Origin: Lachnospiraceae bacterium A2
Lineage (GTDB): Bacteria > Bacillota > Clostridia > Lachnospirales > Lachnospiraceae
Reading direction: 5' to 3'
NCBI GenBank assembly: GCA_000403315.2
Contig: KE159640.1
Coordinates: forward strand, 263,362-327,361
DNA: 64,000 nt
In this document: positions 1-7,607 of the stretch, one piece after another
How positions within the stretch are numbered: position 1 is the first letter of the stretch
How the letters are laid out: each line of letters begins with the position of its first letter
Notes under the pieces: generated by a model
Database searches by the model: none
Seen by the model: the letters and a program-made list of their open reading frames with translations, nothing else
Told to the model about the DNA's origin: nothing
Position numbers and translations under genes: made by a program

Positions 1-75
1 GAGGTCATCACTCCTCAGGAACACTGTAAACGGTATCTGGCAGCGCATCCTGACAAGGTACAGAGCGCAGCTTAA
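1..75 (+). CDS. IS110-family transposase, 3' end only
   Basis: The window opens inside a gene: frame 1 reads 24 codons and stops with TAA at 73-75. The peptide begins EVITPQEHCKRYLAA. This matches the last residues of the complete IS110 transposase at 55227-56543, which ends FEIITPQEHIKQYNAA followed by a short tail. It is therefore the C-terminus of a related but not identical IS110 recombinase. The rest lies outside the window. The downstream non-coding tail also resembles that of the second copy. Confidence 0.8.
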   Translation, partial: EVITPQEHCKRYLAAHPDKVQSAA

Positions 76-168
76 CAAATTTTTATGAGTCTTGAAAATT
101 TCCATAGGGGTGGGCTTATTAAAGTTACCCTTTTTTACATCAACCGCTTGAAAAAAACTTTTTAATCA

Positions 169-205
169 TTTTTCATTTTACCTATTGACATTTCTTAGCT
201 GGACT
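169..205 (+). repeat. IS110 right-end tail, copy 1
   Basis: This 37-base stretch (centre CCTATTGACATTTCTTAGCT) recurs almost unchanged at 56631-56666, downstream of the complete IS110 transposase. In both places it lies about 90-130 bases after the transposase stop, so it is read as the conserved right terminus of this IS110 type. The rest of the gap 76-365 holds AT-rich sequence leading to the HxlR gene, with a TATAAT-like box near 219, and no other gene. Confidence 0.7.
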
Positions 206-365
206 TGACAAATTTGATATAATATAAGTATCTCTGAAAGAGAGTAAAATTCAAGTACGCACTTTTTTGATATGAAGTGTCTTTTTTAATACTGTACCCA
301 AAGGGCATCCATAATATATGCTCCTGAGGGGCGGGCGGTTAAGGTATGAAAGGATGGAGATATTC

Positions 366-698
366 ATGGCAAAAACACAAGCAGTTCACGACCAATGCCC
401 TATTGAAGCCGGTCTGAATATATTGAGCGGAAAATGGAAACTAAAAATATTATGGCATTTATCTAAAGGGACAATCCGCTTTAACGAGCTGCAAAGGCTT
501 TTAGGCGGCATTACGACAAAAACATTAACGGGGCAGCTTCGGGAACTGGAAGAACAAGGAATCGTCGTAAGAAAAGTTTTTCCAGAAGTCCCTCCCAAAG
601 TTGAATACTCTTTAAGTGAAATAGGAACAACCCTTAACCCTATCTTGTCGCAGCTATGTGATTGGGGAAAGACATACCATACTTACATGGAAACATAA
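366..698 (+). CDS. HxlR-family transcriptional regulator
   Basis: This is a winged-helix one-component regulator of about 110 residues. It has the HxlR hallmarks CPIEAGLNILSGKWKLKILW near the N-terminus, the recognition region ITTKTLTGQLRELEEQGIV, and the wing VPPKVEYSLSEIG. HxlR proteins usually sense electrophiles or redox stress through the N-terminal Cys (the C of CPIEA) and control nearby oxidoreductases. The ATG at 366 is preferred because AAGGATGGAG lies just upstream; an in-frame ATG at 318 lacks such a site. It converges on the nitroreductase gene, with a shared terminator between them. The target is not known. Confidence 0.9.
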   Translation: MAKTQAVHDQCPIEAGLNILSGKWKLKILWHLSKGTIRFNELQRLLGGITTKTLTGQLRELEEQGIVVRKVFPEVPPKVEYSLSEIGTTLNPILSQLCDWGKTYHTYMET

Positions 699-706
699 AA
701 TGAAAT

Positions 707-748
707 GAGCCGATAATATGTGGAACAATCCCACAAGTTTATCGGCTC
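707..748. terminator. Stem-loop between HxlR and nitroreductase
   Basis: GAGCCGATAA at 707-716 pairs with TTATCGGCTC at 739-748, a perfect 10-bp stem. It lies just after the stop of the plus-strand HxlR gene and beyond the stop of the convergent nitroreductase. It probably ends transcription of the HxlR gene. Confidence 0.65.
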
Positions 749-823
749 TGTCCCTATCCATCATCTTTTCGGGGCGTTACCACGCTTACCCATTTGTTTC
801 AAATACTCATACTTATTGAACCG

Positions 824-1357
824 CTAATGTTCAATAAGGTTTAACTTTTCGTAATGGACTAATTCATCCAACGGAATACGTTGTGTAGCATGACGTTCTG
901 GGTCAGCAGGGCTTCCGCCTGCATATCCTATTGCTAAAATATTGATTGGCTCAAGGGTGTCTGGAAGCCTAAATTCCTGTTTGATAACATCGGGCTTAAA
1001 ATAGCATATCCATACAGAACCTAACCCCAACTCAGTCGCTTCCATCATCATGTGGTCTGTAAGGATTGACGCATCTACATCAACTGTCTTTTTGTTATCA
1101 AACGGGCGTGTCCATGCTTTCGTATGTTCGGCGCAAACAATAATTGCCAAAGGCGCTCCATAAAGGTTTGCCGCTTTTCCTACTTTGTTCAATCCCTCGT
1201 CCTCCTGCACAACGATAAGACGGACAGGCTGTAAATTTGCAGCCGTAGGTGCGACATGGGCAGCTAATAAAATTTTTTCCAGCTTTTCTGACTCTACCTT
1301 TCTGCTTTTGTAATCACGGACAGAATAACGTGATTTCGCAATTTCTAAAAATTCCAT
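824..1357 (-). CDS. Nitroreductase-family protein
   Basis: This is a 177-residue FMN-dependent oxidoreductase of the nitroreductase fold. The N-terminus has the typical RYSVRDYKSRKVE (FMN phosphate contact). A central region DASILTDHMMMEATELGLGSVWICYF and the C-terminal NILAIGYAGG are family signatures. Such enzymes reduce nitro compounds, quinones or other electrophiles with NAD(P)H in the cytosol. The start has a strong AGGAGG. The gene is divergent from an HxlR regulator at 1485, with an inverted repeat between them, so regulation by that HxlR protein is likely. The substrate is unknown. Confidence 0.9.
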   Translation of the reverse strand: MEFLEIAKSRYSVRDYKSRKVESEKLEKILLAAHVAPTAANLQPVRLIVVQEDEGLNKVGKAANLYGAPLAIIVCAEHTKAWTRPFDNKKTVDVDASILTDHMMMEATELGLGSVWICYFKPDVIKQEFRLPDTLEPINILAIGYAGGSPADPERHATQRIPLDELVHYEKLNLIEH

Positions 1358-1437
1358 AAGTATTCCTCCTGTTAAACTTGTATTTTAGGTTTCGCTATAC
1401 TATAATTATATCGCAAACAAATTCAAAGGCAAGAATG

Positions 1438-1468
1438 TACTTTTTAGGTATATACTATCCAAAAAGTA
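1438..1468. promoter_or_regulatory. Candidate HxlR operator
   Basis: The imperfect inverted repeat TACTTTTTAGG ... CCAAAAAGTA lies just before the HxlR start at 1485 and in the divergent gap with the nitroreductase. Its position and dyad shape fit autoregulation by a dimeric HxlR protein. The TATAAT-like sequence near 1400 serves the minus strand or plus strand. Binding is inferred. Confidence 0.5.
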
Positions 1469-1484
1469 AGTTAGGAGATTTTCT

Positions 1485-1844
1485 ATGAGTGTAAATTGCA
1501 AAAGCAGTTATAACTGTCCCGTAGAAGCAACGATTGACTTAATTGGCGGGAAATATAAATCGGTCATTCTGTGGCATCTCATGGGTAAAACCCTGCGGTA
1601 TAGTGAACTGCATAAATTAGTACCCAAAGCAACTGACAAAATGTTGGCGCAGCAGCTAAGAGAACTTGAAAACGACGGACTGATAAACAGAAAAGTCTAT
1701 CCTGTCGTTCCTCCCAAAACGGAATATTCTTTAACAGACTTCGGCAATACGCTCGCCCCAATCTTAGACGCTATGTGTGATTGGGGAACTGTCTATTTAG
1801 ATGAAGTAAATATCCTGCCAACTTGCTGCAAATCCCAAAAGTAA
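1485..1844 (+). CDS. HxlR-family transcriptional regulator
   Basis: This is a 119-residue winged-helix protein, a paralogue of the regulator at 366. It has the N-terminal Cys in NCPVEATIDLIGGKYKSVILW, the helix KATDKMLAQQLRELENDGLI and the wing VVPPKTEYSLTDFG. Two further Cys residues lie near the C-terminus (PTCCKSQK), which is unusual and could serve redox sensing. The start is set by TTAGGAG upstream of ATG. It faces away from the nitroreductase gene, the standard layout for a regulator and its target. Confidence 0.9.
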   Translation: MSVNCKSSYNCPVEATIDLIGGKYKSVILWHLMGKTLRYSELHKLVPKATDKMLAQQLRELENDGLINRKVYPVVPPKTEYSLTDFGNTLAPILDAMCDWGTVYLDEVNILPTCCKSQK

Positions 1845-1965
1845 GAACCAATCTCTACAAATCAGAAATCACATCTCTTATTCATGGAGATTGTACATCG
1901 TTTAAGAAGAACTCTCATTTCTGTACAATATATAGTAAAATCTAATTGTACTGGTGGTGAGAAAA

Positions 1966-2322
1966 TTGAGCAATCATGCAAACAGCTCTGACTTTCTGGA
2001 ATTGGGGCAGGCAATTCAAGATGCCCGTGAGAAACAACGGATTACAAGAGAGGAATTAGCCGAGGAACTTGGTATTTCGGCAAGACACTTGCAGTCAATA
2101 GAAAAAGAGGGGCAAAATCCAAGTTTTCCACTGTTCATTCAACTTGTAACGATGTTCCATATATCCGTAGACCAGTACATACACCCAGACACCCAGATAG
2201 AAAAAACAACCTTGCGCCAGCGGTTGGATGTGCTTCTCAATACTTTTGATGATGCGGAACTGACCATCATAGCAGGGGCGGCGCACGGAATATGTAAAGC
2301 AAAAGAGCAAACAGAGGAATAA
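1966..2322 (+). CDS. XRE-family helix-turn-helix regulator
   Basis: This is a short cytosolic regulator of about 118 residues. The N-terminal HTH reads ITREELAEELGISARHLQSIEKEGQNPSF and ends in FHISVDQYI, the usual XRE domain end. The C-terminal 40 residues (RLDVLLNTFDDAELTIIAGAAHGI) are a small helical tail seen in many Clostridial XRE proteins linked to mobile elements. The TTG at 1966 is preferred because GGTGGTGAG sits at the right distance; a GTG at 1954 is possible. The target is unknown. Confidence 0.8.
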   Translation: MSNHANSSDFLELGQAIQDAREKQRITREELAEELGISARHLQSIEKEGQNPSFPLFIQLVTMFHISVDQYIHPDTQIEKTTLRQRLDVLLNTFDDAELTIIAGAAHGICKAKEQTEE

Positions 2323-2337
2323 GCCCCTCTGTTTTTC
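2311..2337 (+). terminator. Intrinsic terminator after XRE gene
   Basis: ACAGAGG at 2311-2317 pairs with CCTCTGT at 2326-2332 and is followed by a T run. The stem overlaps the XRE stop codon. Confidence 0.65.
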
Positions 2338-2366
2338 CTTTTTACCACACCAAAGGCTATTTCAAT

Positions 2367-3158
2367 CTACTGCATTTTCTGGTTATGGCATGAACTGCCT
2401 GCATATTGAAATTGCGGCTCATACAAATGAAATGAAAAGGTTTCCCTGTCCACAAAGCCCACCGTTTTATCGCTGTCGTACAATTCAAGCAGAAATGCCG
2501 CCATCTGTGTGCTTGTATGGTAAACGCCAAATAATCTGTCATAATCATATTCACTGACGTCATTCGCAATTTTCCCAAATTCCGTTTTTGTTGCGGCAGG
2601 GGCTAATACCTTTGCCTGCATTTTTGCATGGGCAGCTTTTAACTCCCACGCCAAGCCCTCTGTAAAAGCACTGACATAAAACTTTGCAGCACAATATGTT
2701 ACCGCATTAGGCACAATCGTATAGCCGCCGCAGGAAGAAATATTGATAAGCTGTGTCCCCTCCGTATCTTTAAAGTCACGGACGAACAGGGAAGAAAAAA
2801 CAGTGAGGGCTTCCACATTCAAGTGCAGCATCCGACTGATTTTCTCCAAATCCTGATTCCCGACGCTTCCATAATTTCCAAATCCCGCATTGTTCACCCA
2901 TGTCCTCAGCGGATATGATTTTATGCTTTCGTATAACTGGAAAACATTTTGGGGAACAGATAAATCCGCAGCCTTAACCACAATATCAAGCATCGGATGC
3001 AAAGCTAATATTTCCTGCCTTAAAGTTTCCAGTCTGTCTTTTCGGCGGGCAACAAGGATTAGGCTGCTCCCCCGCTCCGCAAAGGCTTTTGCTGTTTCAT
3101 ACCCTATCCCCGAACTTGCCCCCGTGATTACCGTGTACTTTTCTGTGTTTTGAACCAT
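2367..3158 (-). CDS. Short-chain dehydrogenase/reductase (SDR)
   Basis: This is a 263-residue classical SDR. It shows the NAD(P)-binding TGASSGIGYE near residue 13, the NNAGF motif, the catalytic Ser region (INISSCGGYT) and YxxxK as YCAAK. It would carry out NAD(P)H-linked reduction of a carbonyl group in the cytosol; the substrate cannot be read from sequence. GAGGAGG precedes the ATG. It is divergent from a MerR regulator, and its promoter has the MerR-type long spacer (see 3191-3221), so it is very probably the target of that regulator. Confidence 0.9.
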   Translation of the reverse strand: MVQNTEKYTVITGASSGIGYETAKAFAERGSSLILVARRKDRLETLRQEILALHPMLDIVVKAADLSVPQNVFQLYESIKSYPLRTWVNNAGFGNYGSVGNQDLEKISRMLHLNVEALTVFSSLFVRDFKDTEGTQLINISSCGGYTIVPNAVTYCAAKFYVSAFTEGLAWELKAAHAKMQAKVLAPAATKTEFGKIANDVSEYDYDRLFGVYHTSTQMAAFLLELYDSDKTVGFVDRETFSFHLYEPQFQYAGSSCHNQKMQ

Positions 3159-3190
3159 TTACAAAACCTCCTCTTTGCTGATATAATACG

Positions 3191-3221
3191 AGCATACAAT
3201 GTAGAGTAAACTCTATGTCAA
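3191..3221 (-). promoter_or_regulatory. MerR-type promoter of the SDR gene
   Basis: On the minus strand, TTGACA (complement of 3216-3221) and TATGCT (complement of 3191-3196) are separated by exactly 19 bases. The spacer holds the dyad TAGAGT-TT-ACTCTA. A 19-bp spacer with a central dyad is the textbook arrangement for MerR activators, which untwist the promoter to make it usable. The divergent MerR gene starts at 3241. Confidence 0.8.
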
Positions 3222-3240
3222 GAGATAAGAGGTGATTTTT

Positions 3241-3612
3241 TTGGAATATTCCATAGGTGAGTTTTCAAGGCTGACAAATTTAGGAATACATACCCTGCGT
3301 TACTACGAGCATGAAAATCTGATTATGCCGAAACGCAATTCCAGTAACCGCCGCTGTTATTCGGACAAAGACCTCGCATGGACCTACTTTATCAAGCGTC
3401 TGAAAAACACGGGGATGCCGATTAAAGAAATACAGCGTTATGCCAAACTGCGGGCAGAAGGTGACCTTACCCTTAATGAGAGAATGGAAATGCTGACCGT
3501 GCATCGTGAGTCCCTTAATGAGCAGATAAAAGCATTGCAGGAACATATGGCAAAGCTGGACGATAAAATTGATTTTTACCGCCAAGAAATAGAACGCACA
3601 TCTCTAAAATAG
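3241..3612 (+). CDS. MerR-family transcriptional regulator
   Basis: This is a protein of about 123 residues. The N-terminal MerR winged HTH reads YSIGEFSRLTNLGIHTLRYYEHENLI, followed by RRCYSDKDLAWTYFIKRLKNTGMPI and a long dimerisation coiled coil (residues about 75-120). There is no conserved metal-binding Cys set, so a metal sensor is unlikely. It resembles the MerR proteins that respond to aldehydes or electrophiles and control adjacent dehydrogenases. The TTG at 3241 follows AAGAGGTGA. The divergent SDR is the expected target. Confidence 0.85.
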   Translation: MEYSIGEFSRLTNLGIHTLRYYEHENLIMPKRNSSNRRCYSDKDLAWTYFIKRLKNTGMPIKEIQRYAKLRAEGDLTLNERMEMLTVHRESLNEQIKALQEHMAKLDDKIDFYRQEIERTSLK

Positions 3613-3650
3613 TCGGGACATATATCGAAAGTTTTTCACATCGGCTACGC

Positions 3651-3703
3651 AAGGTAAAAGAGGAAACAAAAGGATAAGCCCTCTGCTTCCTCTGTTTTAC
3701 CTT
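3651..3703. terminator. Stem-loop between MerR and DUF2000 genes
   Basis: AAGGTAAAAGAGGAA at 3651-3665 is complementary, with one bulge, to the sequence at 3687-3703. It lies between two convergent genes and overlaps the DUF2000 stop, so a bidirectional terminator is likely. Confidence 0.55.
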
Positions 3704-4119
3704 AACAAAGGCATACTCCCCGTCAGCTTGTTAATCTGCTTTTTATTTCCGCAGACAGCGATTCCAATATAATTTAATCTGCTTTCTGAGGTATTCGCCA
3801 TTTTGCGGGTGAACTCATTGTAAGTCTTACACCCTTGTGCCAAATCAGAAAAATCAACAACTGTCAATTCAGAAAATTGCGGCTCAAACAACTTTGTTCT
3901 TAGTTTTTTAAGTATCTCGGTATTTCCTTTTAATATCGGTAAGGGGAACTGTATAATCCCCATGTGGGCATTTCCCTCTAAATCAAGCACATCATTCCCG
4001 ACAACATCAGGCATTTTCATTCCCATAGTGATGCCGAGGATAGCGGCGGTATTCGCAATAATCCCAAAAGGTAAATTTTCATCGACAACAATCACACATT
4101 TTTCATTCTCTACATTCAT
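3697..4119 (-). CDS. DUF2000-family protein
   Basis: This is a small cytosolic protein of about 140 residues. The pattern CVIVVDENLPFGIIANTAAI, GNDVLDLEGNAHMGI and the C-terminal YIGIAVCGNKKQINKLTGSMPLL matches DUF2000. Members have a peptidyl-tRNA-hydrolase-II-like fold, and their function is unknown. A GTG six bases upstream (4125) overlaps the EamA stop; the ATG at 4119 is better placed behind AAGAGG. It is the third gene of an AraC-EamA-DUF2000 run. DUF2000 often sits beside AraC regulators and DMT transporters. Confidence 0.8.
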   Translation of the reverse strand: MNVENEKCVIVVDENLPFGIIANTAAILGITMGMKMPDVVGNDVLDLEGNAHMGIIQFPLPILKGNTEILKKLRTKLFEPQFSELTVVDFSDLAQGCKTYNEFTRKMANTSESRLNYIGIAVCGNKKQINKLTGSMPLLR

Positions 4120-4121
4120 TT

Positions 4122-5021
4122 TCACTTTCCTCTTTTCCTAAATTTTAATTTACTTTCCGATAGAAACAAGCCGATTAAGGTAAGCCCTATTCCTATCGCA
4201 GCAATCCATGTAATTTCTTCCTTTAACACAATAACGGATGTGACAACGGTAATGACAGGGACTATATAAATATACACGCTTGTCTTAACAGCCCCAAGCA
4301 CCTTGACAGCATAATTCCAAGTAACAAAGCAAAGGGCTGATGCACCAAGACCTAAATAGATAAAGTTTAGAACATACTCTGGTTTTACAAACTTCTGCAC
4401 ATCCAATCTGAAATCAAAAACAAAAAGCAACGGGAGCATGAAAAGTATTCCGTATGTAAATATCCGCCTTGTCGTTTGGATGGTATTATATCCATAGATG
4501 CTGATTTTTCGTGTAAGCAAGGAATAAACTGCCCATACGAATGCAGCAACAATCGCCAGAATATCACCAATGGGATTCAGCTCCAATTCCTTACCGTTAA
4601 AACTGATAAGGCATATCCCTATCATAGCAACTACAAAACCAACAAAAAATTGTACTTTCAGTTTTTCTTCTGTCTTTAGAAATACATGAGATAAAACAGC
4701 AGTAAAAAACGGGGCGACAGAAATAATAACTCCAACATTAGAAGCCATCGTATAGGTTAATGCTATATTTTCAAGTAGGTAGTATAGGCATATCCCGCAT
4801 AGTCCCGCCGCAGCGAATGTAAGCTCCTGCTTTTTATCCTTTATTCTCAATCGTTTCGGATAAACGGCTATCAGCACAAGTAATCCAAGCAAAAATCTGA
4901 AAAACAGTATTTCTATCGGTGTGAAATCCGTAAGCAGTATTTTGGTGGATATGAAAGTCGTCCCCCATATCACAATCGTAATCAGAGCTGTGATATGCCC
5001 TGTGGTAGCTTTTTTATTCAT
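4122..5021 (-). CDS. EamA/DMT-family transporter
   Basis: This 299-residue integral membrane protein has ten predicted hydrophobic helices and two EamA repeats. Repeat 1 starts ALITIVIWGTTFISTKI, and repeat 2 begins near DILAIVAAFVWAVYSLLTRKISI. DMT proteins of this type export amino acids, metabolites or drugs; the substrate cannot be told. The gene overlaps both neighbours: its start lies within the AraC gene end and its stop meets the DUF2000 start. Translational coupling in one operon is therefore likely. Confidence 0.9.
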   Translation of the reverse strand: MNKKATTGHITALITIVIWGTTFISTKILLTDFTPIEILFFRFLLGLLVLIAVYPKRLRIKDKKQELTFAAAGLCGICLYYLLENIALTYTMASNVGVIISVAPFFTAVLSHVFLKTEEKLKVQFFVGFVVAMIGICLISFNGKELELNPIGDILAIVAAFVWAVYSLLTRKISIYGYNTIQTTRRIFTYGILFMLPLLFVFDFRLDVQKFVKPEYVLNFIYLGLGASALCFVTWNYAVKVLGAVKTSVYIYIVPVITVVTSVIVLKEEITWIAAIGIGLTLIGLFLSESKLKFRKRGK

Positions 5022-5844
5022 GATTCTTGCCGCCCTCCTTAAAAATGCGTCTGTATGCGGCAGGCGACAATCCGATAAACATATGAAAAAAATTTGAAAA
5101 GTGGCTCTGGTCTGAAAAGCCTGTCTGTATAGCGGCGGAGGTAGGGGATACGTCTTTTTCCAACAGCTCCTTTGCTTTGCCTACCCGTATTGTTTGAAGA
5201 TACCTATATGGCGTAACTCCCTTTGACTTGGTAAACGCACGGAGCAAGGTCGATTTACTAAGACCGCTGCATTTACAGAGGTTTTCCAATGTGATATGCT
5301 CTGCAAAATGTTCTGACATAAATATGCAGGCATTTTCTATTTCTTTGCCGCACTCTGGAATACAATTCTCAAAGGGTTGTCCGTATTGTTCGATGAGTAA
5401 TGAAATAAGGAGCAGGAGCATTTCTTCTTTTTCAAATTCTCTCCCACCGTTCATAATTATCTGATGTAAAGAATGGAGATAAAGATTCATCTCATCATTT
5501 TTAATGACATTTTCCGAAAAACCAAGTAGCACCCTTTGTCCTGTTATTTCTTCTGCTAATGACAGCATCGTTTCTTTTGGGATATTCAAACCTCTGTAAT
5601 CAAGCGTTCCACCGTCGCATTGCACACAACTGTGGTTATCGTTTGGATTAAACAAAAGAATATTTCCCTGGCTTACCGTATATTCTTTATTTTTGCAGGA
5701 TAAACAACGTGTCCCTGCTTCTATAAAGCCAATCACATAGTAGTCATGAAAATGATTCGGAAACGGCTGGACTATTCCCTCAAAACGATATGCTTCAAGA
5801 TGACAATCGTCATCATAGCAGACTGTCCATATTTCTTTTTGCAT
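5014..5844 (-). CDS. AraC-family transcriptional regulator
   Basis: This 276-residue regulator has an N-terminal cupin-like sensing domain (FPNHFHDYYVIGFIEAGTR, then GNILLFNPNDNHSC). Its C-terminal double HTH reads ITLENLCKCSGLSKSTLLRAFTKS and TSAAIQTGFSDQSHFSNFF, with the canonical GLSPAAYRR end. The ATG at 5844 is chosen because AGGAGGTG lies 7 bases upstream; the reading frame stays open further upstream but has no such site. It leads the AraC-EamA-DUF2000 operon and probably activates it in response to a small molecule. Confidence 0.9.
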   Translation of the reverse strand: MQKEIWTVCYDDDCHLEAYRFEGIVQPFPNHFHDYYVIGFIEAGTRCLSCKNKEYTVSQGNILLFNPNDNHSCVQCDGGTLDYRGLNIPKETMLSLAEEITGQRVLLGFSENVIKNDEMNLYLHSLHQIIMNGGREFEKEEMLLLLISLLIEQYGQPFENCIPECGKEIENACIFMSEHFAEHITLENLCKCSGLSKSTLLRAFTKSKGVTPYRYLQTIRVGKAKELLEKDVSPTSAAIQTGFSDQSHFSNFFHMFIGLSPAAYRRIFKEGGKNHE

Positions 5845-6009
5845 TGATAACACCTCCTCGCACTCTATATTATACTCAGAATGTCTGCTGGTTTCTTGTA
5901 AGATATCTTCATTTTCCAAAAACATATCTATAACCAAAAGAACAGGCAGAGGAATACGCACCTTTACCTGTTCTTTTCATCACAATATTTTACAGACATC
6001 AATCTATTT

Positions 6010-6888
6010 TTATAAACTGCTCCACATTAACTGATTATCTGTAAAAACAGCCCTTATTTTATCATTATCTTTTAGCCATGCCAGATAGGAACGCACTGTA
6101 CTTCCCACTAAAACATACTGTTCAAAATTCATTACCAGTCCGTATTCATCAAAAAGCAGCTTTAAAAGCTCTTCAAAACACATAGGCGTTTTTAAGATGG
6201 ACTGTATATCGTTTGATATATCAAATACTTTTTGACGGTTAAGCTGAACTATGCCTGTGATGTTGCTCGTAACATCCGAATGGGCAGGCACGAACATAGC
6301 AGCTTCCATAGATTCAACTTTATCCAGTGTATTTAGATATTCCGCAACATCATAAATAAAAGCAATCTGATATTTTTCCAAAGTATTTTTACTGCTGATA
6401 CAATCAGCGAGAAACACAACATCGTCTGGTGTGCGGATGCCAATCATATCAAAAAAATGCCCGTGTAAAGGAATGACCTCTAATTCTTTTGGAAAGTCGG
6501 AGTCCGTAATCTCACTGACATCACTTTCAGACGCAAGTAAAAATTTATGTCTTAAATCTTTGCAAGGGTATCCGCCATACAGAAATGACGGCTCCAAAAT
6601 AGGATGCCTTGTAAATGCCGCCTCAATGCCATGTGCAAATATTTTACATCCTGTATGCTGCTGTAAATATTTGTTTCCTCCAATGTGGTCTGCATTAGAG
6701 TGTGTGTTGATAATCCCTTTTAAATTCCATCCATTTTCGCTTAGTATTTTACGGACTTTCCTGCCTGCATCTTTATCATTTCCGCTGTCTATCAAATAGA
6801 CATCTGTATCATTTGACTTATAAATCCCAATTTTTGCAGGGCAGTTAATATAATAGCTTCTTTCACCGACTTGATTTAATTCAAACAT
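6010..6888 (-). CDS. MBL-fold metallo-hydrolase
   Basis: This protein of about 292 residues has the metallo-beta-lactamase fold. The metal-binding motif is THSNADHIGGN, with Asn in place of the central His of the usual HxHxDH. Later ligands appear as PLHGHFFDMIG and FLADCIS. The C-terminal 100 residues form a helical or winged-helix-like extension (FEELLKLLFDEYGLV). Family members hydrolyse thioesters, lactones or phosphodiesters; the substrate here is unknown. The ATG at 6888 has GAGAGG upstream. It follows the XRE-cupin gene with 11 bases between them, so the two are co-transcribed. Confidence 0.85.
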   Translation of the reverse strand: MFELNQVGERSYYINCPAKIGIYKSNDTDVYLIDSGNDKDAGRKVRKILSENGWNLKGIINTHSNADHIGGNKYLQQHTGCKIFAHGIEAAFTRHPILEPSFLYGGYPCKDLRHKFLLASESDVSEITDSDFPKELEVIPLHGHFFDMIGIRTPDDVVFLADCISSKNTLEKYQIAFIYDVAEYLNTLDKVESMEAAMFVPAHSDVTSNITGIVQLNRQKVFDISNDIQSILKTPMCFEELLKLLFDEYGLVMNFEQYVLVGSTVRSYLAWLKDNDKIRAVFTDNQLMWSSL

Positions 6889-6899
6889 TCTAAATCCTC

Positions 6900-7448
6900 T
6901 CATTCCTTATAAAATATAAAATTATAAATATTGCAAGTATCTTTATAGGGGTTCATATACAAATGTGGAATATTAGCTTCAAAACGGACTGCCTGTTTTT
7001 CTCCTAATGTAATCTCCGTTCCATTCAAAACCATATCCAACTTTCCGTGAATGACAAAAATGTATTCTTCAACACCATCGTTATGTTTGTCAGACATATG
7101 TTCACATCCAGATTCAAATTCAATATAAAATGCTTCACAACTGCGAATAGGGTCGAATGCAAAAAGCGTATATACTTTCATTGCCCCATTTTCCTCTATC
7201 AGCACATCCCGTTCCTGCAAATCAACTACGGTATATTCAGCCTCTTGTTCCTGTAAAAAGGACGAAAACGGTATTTTCATACCAGTTGCAATTTTCCAAA
7301 GTGTCGTAACTGTCGGAGATGATTGCCCTCTTTCAATCTGACCGAGCATCGGCTTACTAACACCCGTTACTTCCGCTAATTCATCTAAAGTCATATTACG
7401 ATTTTGACGGGCTTTCTTCAGCCGCTTTCCAATCGTTTGGTTATCCAT
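6900..7448 (-). CDS. XRE-family regulator with C-terminal cupin domain
   Basis: This 182-residue regulator has an N-terminal HTH (MTLDELAEVTGVSKPMLGQIERGQSSPTVTTL in two blocks). A cupin_2 sensor domain follows (GCEHMSDKHNDGVEEYIFVIHGKLDMVLNG). This architecture senses a small ligand and controls adjacent catabolic or transport genes. The second in-frame ATG (7448) lies 6 bases after AGGAGG and is preferred. A perfect palindrome at 7461-7484 covers its transcription start region. The co-transcribed MBL hydrolase is the likely effector gene. Confidence 0.9.
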   Translation of the reverse strand: MDNQTIGKRLKKARQNRNMTLDELAEVTGVSKPMLGQIERGQSSPTVTTLWKIATGMKIPFSSFLQEQEAEYTVVDLQERDVLIEENGAMKVYTLFAFDPIRSCEAFYIEFESGCEHMSDKHNDGVEEYIFVIHGKLDMVLNGTEITLGEKQAVRFEANIPHLYMNPYKDTCNIYNFIFYKE

Positions 7449-7460
7449 ATCCATCCTCCT

Positions 7461-7484
7461 ATAAATATGTTAAAACATATTTAT
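7461..7484. promoter_or_regulatory. Perfect palindromic operator before XRE-cupin gene
   Basis: ATAAATATGTT-AA-AACATATTTAT is a perfect 24-bp palindrome 13 bases before the XRE-cupin start. A third half-site (AACATATTTT) lies at 7493-7502. On the minus strand a GTTATAAT -10 box sits just upstream, so a bound dimer would block initiation. Autorepression is inferred. Confidence 0.65.
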
Positions 7485-7607
7485 AGACATTATAACATAT
7501 TTTCTTTGATTTTCAAGTTATCCATGAAAAAACATAAACCTCCGTTCTTTCAAGCTATGGAAAAGAAAAAGAAATCGTTGTAAAATATCCAAAGGAGATG
7601 ATGACAT

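Noticed and set aside
205..224. TTGACA/TATAAT promoter before the first HxlR gene
   Set aside because: The boxes are separated by only about 8 bases, too close for a sigma-70-type promoter; another -35 could not be identified with confidence.
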